In this document: positions 5,176 to 7,812 of the stretch, in pieces
Layout of the letters: each line of letters begins with the position of its first letter
Position numbering within the stretch: position 1 is the stretch's first letter
DNA from: Victivallales bacterium
GTDB lineage: Bacteria; Verrucomicrobiota; Lentisphaeria; Oligosphaerales; Oligosphaeraceae
Length of the DNA: 7,812 nt
Direction of reading: 5' to 3'
NCBI GenBank assembly: GCA_017538465.1
Contig: JAFYIW010000365.1
Coordinates: 1 to 7,812 of the forward strand
The notes under the pieces: model-generated
Seen by the model: the letters and a program-made list of their open reading frames with translations, nothing else
The model's database searches: none
Told to the model about the DNA's origin: nothing
Program-made: the position numbers and the translations under genes

Positions 5176-6504
5176 ATGGCGACGATTCCGATTCCCAGTG
5201 GTTTGCAGACGCACAAGTGCGTGATTGGCAATGATGTCCTGCCGGAGATTCCGGCGTTGTTGCGGGAGTGCTGGCCAGAGGATGACCGGCCCGTGCGGAT
5301 GGTGGCGGACACCAACACCTGGAAAGTCGCGGGTCAGCGTGTCCAAGAATTGCTTCTGGCTTCTGGAATTGAAGTGGATACGCCAGTCATTTTCCCGGGT
5401 AGCGCGTTGTTCCATGCGGAGTACAAATATGTGGAACTCTTGCGGGAGCCGCTGAAGGGGCACCGCCCCGTTTCGGTGGGCTCCGGCACCCTGAACGACT
5501 TGGTCAAGCGCACGACCGAGGAACTGGGCATCGATGGCTATCTCTCCTGCGCGACCGCCGGTTCGGTGGACGGATACACCTCCGCCGGGGCCGCCATCAC
5601 CAAGGACGGCTTCAAGCAGACGCTTCCCTGCGCGGCGCCGTTGGTGATCGTGGCGGACAACGCGGTCGTACGCACCGCGCCCTTCGAGATGACCGCCGCT
5701 GGCTACGCCGACCTCGCTGCCAAGGTGCCCGCCGGCGGAGACTGGCTGATTGCGGACGCCGTGGGGGCCACGCCCATCCACCCCGTCGTCTGGCCGATGG
5801 TCCAGGAGCATCTCCAGGAATGGCTCGACCACCCTGAAAAACTGCTCGCAGGAGACGAGACCTGCTATGCGAATCTCTTCAACGGACTCTGTCAGACCGG
5901 CTTCGCGATGCAATACATGAAAGACTCGCGGCCCGCGTCCGGCGCGGAGCACCTCTACAGCCACATCTGGGAGATGCGCGACATCCGCAAGGACGGAGTC
6001 CAGCCCTCGCACGGCTTCAAGGTCGCCGTCGGCTCGCTGATTACCACTGCGCTGATGGAGGAGGTCTATTTCCACTGTAGCGCAGAGGAATTGCGCCAGT
6101 GGTCGGCGGAGGCCCCGGAACTCACGCCGGAGCGCCGTCATGCGCAGATTGACCAGTGTCTGAAGGGCACCACGATGGAGGAGGGCGCAAGGAAAGTCGC
6201 GCTGGCGAAGCTGCTCACCGGCGAGGCGTTGCGGGAACGCCAGGAACTCCTTTACGCCAAGCATGATGAACTGGCCGAAAAACTGCGGAGGCAATTGCTG
6301 CCCTTCGAGGAACTCAAACGGCGTTTCGCGCTGCTGGGCTGCCCGACGAGTTTTGAGGAGATTGGCCTGAATGTCCCGGAGTGGCTGGAATACTCCACGC
6401 TGGCGGCCGGGATGATTCGCAACCGTTACACCATCCTGGATGTGCTGACGGAATGGAACATCACCCACCCCATTCTGGCTCGCGTGGCGAAGCGTTTTAG
6501 CTAG
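5176..6504 (+). CDS. sn-Glycerol-1-phosphate dehydrogenase (AraM/EgsA-like, iron-ADH superfamily)
   Basis: Enzymes of this family reduce dihydroxyacetone phosphate to sn-glycerol 1-phosphate with NAD(P)H, using a bound metal ion. The N-terminal half is the nucleotide-binding domain, with Gly-Ser-Gly-Thr-Leu-Asn-Asp at 102-108. Next comes TAGSVDGYTSAGAAI at 127-141, where Asp132 is a likely metal ligand. The other two likely ligands are His259 in SGAEHLYSHIWEM and His279 in PSHGFKVAVG. The end, MIRNRYTILDVLTEW, resembles the C-terminus of Bacillus AraM. At 442 residues it is longer than archaeal enzymes (about 350) and AraM (about 390). The extra part is a charged helical segment at about 300-380. 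G1P is the archaeal lipid backbone; a few bacteria make it for prenylated glycerol lipids or unknown uses. Related dehydroquinate or sugar-phosphate cyclases and glycerol dehydrogenase are less likely. A membrane protein gene follows after 29 bases. Confidence 0.85.
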   Translation: MATIPIPSGLQTHKCVIGNDVLPEIPALLRECWPEDDRPVRMVADTNTWKVAGQRVQELLLASGIEVDTPVIFPGSALFHAEYKYVELLREPLKGHRPVSVGSGTLNDLVKRTTEELGIDGYLSCATAGSVDGYTSAGAAITKDGFKQTLPCAAPLVIVADNAVVRTAPFEMTAAGYADLAAKVPAGGDWLIADAVGATPIHPVVWPMVQEHLQEWLDHPEKLLAGDETCYANLFNGLCQTGFAMQYMKDSRPASGAEHLYSHIWEMRDIRKDGVQPSHGFKVAVGSLITTALMEEVYFHCSAEELRQWSAEAPELTPERRHAQIDQCLKGTTMEEGARKVALAKLLTGEALRERQELLYAKHDELAEKLRRQLLPFEELKRRFALLGCPTSFEEIGLNVPEWLEYSTLAAGMIRNRYTILDVLTEWNITHPILARVAKRFS

Positions 6505-6533
6505 TGATATCCTAATGAATTGGTAAAATCGTC

Positions 6534-7208
6534 ATGGTAGGTCATCTGCTGCGAGGGGTTTTCTGGAAGGCGCTGGTGGTTGTGCTGCTGGCGGCGCCAG
6601 GCGTCTGCGCCGTCTTCGCCGTTCGCCAAAAGCGTGCCGTCTGGCGGGTGGTGCTTTTTGCCGTTTCGCTGGTGTTGACGGCCTGTTATGCGGTGCTGGT
6701 CAATTTTCTATTTTCCCTCAATACCAACATCTACGAGGGCTATGCGTTTCTTACACAGTATCGGAAATGGACGGGGCTGCTGGACACCGTGCCGAAATGG
6801 GCACGCCCATTGCCGGTGGTCTCCTTCCCCTGGTCGTGGGTCTGGCTGGCTTGCGTGGTAGTGGTCGGCGTGGCGGCGCTGTGGGGAATCGTTGCGCTAG
6901 TGCGGGAGAAACATCCCCGTTGGCTCAAGTTCTTTCTGCTGCAATGCGTGTTTTTCGAAATGCTCTTCGGCACCAGTTTTCTATGTCGATGGCGCTTTGA
7001 ATCTGGGGCAAGACGCACTCAAGAACTCTTCCAGGCATGCGTGACGGAAATAGAGCGTATTCAGGCCTCCGAGGTGTCGGAGGATGAGGCAAAGGAGTTC
7101 TTCCGCGAGACCTTGGAGCGGGAAGGGCGTTTTGGCTACGAACATCCGAACTACCCGGCCATGGAAGCCGTGCTGGAGGAGTTGAAGAGTTATCCACCCG
7201 AACGATAA
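6534..7208 (+). CDS. Four-helix integral membrane protein, unknown function
   Basis: The product has 224 residues. Hydrophobic segments at about 8-30, 37-60, 101-123 and 131-151 indicate four membrane helices. A soluble segment of about 40 residues between helices 2 and 3 contains Asn-Ile-Tyr-Glu-Gly-Tyr. The basic loops Arg31-Gln-Lys-Arg and Arg124-Glu-Lys suggest that both ends face the cytoplasm. The last 70 residues are a charged, probably helical tail (TEIERIQASEVSEDEAKEFF) ending in a Pro-rich stretch. I recognise no family and see no catalytic motif. The gene lies 29 bases after the G1P dehydrogenase stop on the same strand, with no terminator between, so the two are probably co-transcribed. 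A link to membrane lipid chemistry is tempting but rests on position only. The ATG at 6534 is the first useful start, though no Shine-Dalgarno is seen. Confidence 0.75.
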   Translation: MVGHLLRGVFWKALVVVLLAAPGVCAVFAVRQKRAVWRVVLFAVSLVLTACYAVLVNFLFSLNTNIYEGYAFLTQYRKWTGLLDTVPKWARPLPVVSFPWSWVWLACVVVVGVAALWGIVALVREKHPRWLKFFLLQCVFFEMLFGTSFLCRWRFESGARRTQELFQACVTEIERIQASEVSEDEAKEFFRETLEREGRFGYEHPNYPAMEAVLEELKSYPPER

Positions 7209-7214
7209 GCAGAT

Positions 7215-7346
7215 TTATTTCTCCAGAAGGATATTGCGGAGCGTGGCGAGGTCCTTTGGGGGCAGCACGGAATTTAGGAACTGGACAGCCATAAGGTGTC
7301 CAGTTCCTACGACTTCGAAGAATAGGCATAATGATTTACTATTCAA
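7215..7346 (-). pseudogene. Coding-like relic or tiny ORF spanning the hairpin
   Basis: On the minus strand a frame opens with TTG at 7344-7346, overlapping the end of the surface-protein gene, and stops with TAA at 7215-7217 (43 residues). An inner ATG at 7290-7292 would give 25 residues. The last 18 or so codons read like a genuine protein end (LPPKDLATLRNILLEK), with G or C mostly in third position. The 'Leu-Pro-x-x-Asp-Leu-x-x-Leu' style is similar to the C-terminal helix of MarR-type regulators, though this is too short to decide. There is no ribosome binding site. It may be the tail of a deleted gene or chance. Confidence 0.25.
7275..7309. repeat. Perfect 13-bp inverted repeat (hairpin) between convergent genes
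   Basis: TAGGAACTGGACA (7275-7287) is followed after nine bases (GCCATAAGG) by its exact complement, TGTCCAGTTCCTA (7297-7309). There is no T run on either strand, so it is not a standard intrinsic terminator. It may be a repetitive extragenic palindrome, a bidirectional mRNA-end structure, or a small mobile palindrome. Confidence 0.88.
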
Positions 7347-7812
7347 CTTGTTTTAACTTTATAAAATATCCGCAACCGGGCTCGGTCTGTGGCGGCTTAA
7401 TCCGACGGAATGCGCCCTCCAGCCACTGCCAGAGTTCAAAGCCCTCCAGCTTGGTTGCGGGGAAGGTCCCGTAGGGTTGCCAGACCATTCCGCCCGCAGT
7501 CGGCAGCATCGGTCCGTCGCCCGCCTCGCCCGTGACCAGCACCCGTTGAGCCTTCGTGGCATAGAGCCAGTACAACCCGTCCGCCGTGAACTCGGTTGTT
7601 TGTATATATGTATGGTTTAGAGGATCCAACGCCATCGCGGGGAAGTTGCGCAGTTTGGCGACCGACGCCTCGTCTGGCGTCAAACTCAGCACCACGGCGT
7701 TCCAGCCAGGGGCCAGCGTCAGTTCCAGCGTCACAACCGGGCTGACGGACACATCGCCCGTGACGTCTCCCTCGCCCTTGCCGTCCAGGCCGTAGCGGTA
7801 TTTCACCGTTCC
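7339..7812 (-). CDS. C-terminal part of a surface or secreted protein (5' end beyond the right edge)
   Basis: The frame is open from base 7812 to a TAG at 7339-7341, giving 157 visible residues. A GTG at 7804-7806 is probably not the start. The frame continues upstream of it, and the fragment begins in the middle of what looks like a beta-rich domain (Tyr-Arg-Tyr-Gly-Leu-Asp). The visible part has an acidic Gly/Asp loop, then a module LAPGWNAVVLSLTPDEASV at about 34-52. Next come an aromatic YWLYATKAQRVLVTGEAG segment and a closing Gly-Tyr-Phe-Ile-Lys-Leu-Lys. 'PGWN...L.L' followed by 'YWLY' is a pattern I associate with C-terminal modules of large extracellular proteins in planctomycete/verrucomicrobial relatives. 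Its task there is unknown, possibly anchoring or secretion. No cysteine pair or sortase motif is seen. It converges on the membrane-protein gene. Confidence 0.75.
   Translation of the reverse strand, partial: GTVKYRYGLDGKGEGDVTGDVSVSPVVTLELTLAPGWNAVVLSLTPDEASVAKLRNFPAMALDPLNHTYIQTTEFTADGLYWLYATKAQRVLVTGEAGDGPMLPTAGGMVWQPYGTFPATKLEGFELWQWLEGAFRRIKPPQTEPGCGYFIKLKQVE

Noticed and set aside
5062..6468. 468-codon minus-strand frame across the G1P dehydrogenase gene
   Set aside because: It lies antisense to a gene with clear family motifs, its product is rich in Arg, Gly and Val without any recognisable domain, and such open antisense frames are common in GC-rich DNA.
7275..7309. Intrinsic bidirectional terminator
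   Set aside because: The stem is perfect, but neither side has a T run. A role in transcript ends is possible but cannot be called from the sequence.

Overview
The window comes from a GC-rich bacterium. I cannot name the species. Three things would fit the PVC superphylum (Lentisphaerota, Kiritimatiellota or Verrucomicrobiota): a bacterial sn-glycerol-1-phosphate dehydrogenase, several genes without a Shine-Dalgarno sequence, and the C-terminal end of a surface or secreted protein with a 'PGWN' type beta-rich module. This placement is inference and not proof. There are seven well supported protein genes, two of them cut by the window edges, plus one tRNA and two doubtful small reading frames.

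Left part (1-2537, all minus strand): a three-gene envelope operon read right to left. It starts with a lipoprotein related to COG3014, then an LpoB-like lipoprotein (penicillin-binding protein activator family), then a secreted protein whose visible C-terminal part is a tandem 13-14 residue repeat very rich in aspartate. That last gene runs off the left edge. The gaps are 48 and 71 bases, and a plausible promoter lies at 2606-2634. The three genes most likely serve the cell wall or outer membrane together.

Middle part (2538-3952, minus strand): a possible small ORF, a DUF58 protein with a von Willebrand A-type metal site and no MoxR ATPase partner in view, and a tRNA-Gly(GCC) with encoded CCA. 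The tRNA has its own promoter, a 5' leader hairpin and a strong intrinsic terminator that ends just before the DUF58 gene. The DUF58 gene contains a very AT-rich internal patch. The stretch 3953-4221 holds no convincing gene, only a 12-base tandem duplication.

Right part: an alpha/beta hydrolase (minus, 4222-4986) diverges from an sn-glycerol-1-phosphate dehydrogenase (plus, 5176-6504). The dehydrogenase gene is followed after 29 bases by a four-helix membrane protein of unknown function, probably co-transcribed. Between that gene and the convergent partial surface-protein gene at the right edge lies a perfect 13-bp hairpin. It sits inside a coding-like minus-strand reading frame that may be the relic of a lost gene.

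No defence island, CRISPR array, transposase or integrase is visible. The points most worth a second look are the aspartate-repeat protein in an LpoB operon, the G1P dehydrogenase with its membrane partner, the 7275-7309 palindrome with the coding-like relic around it, and the AT-rich patch inside the DUF58 gene.
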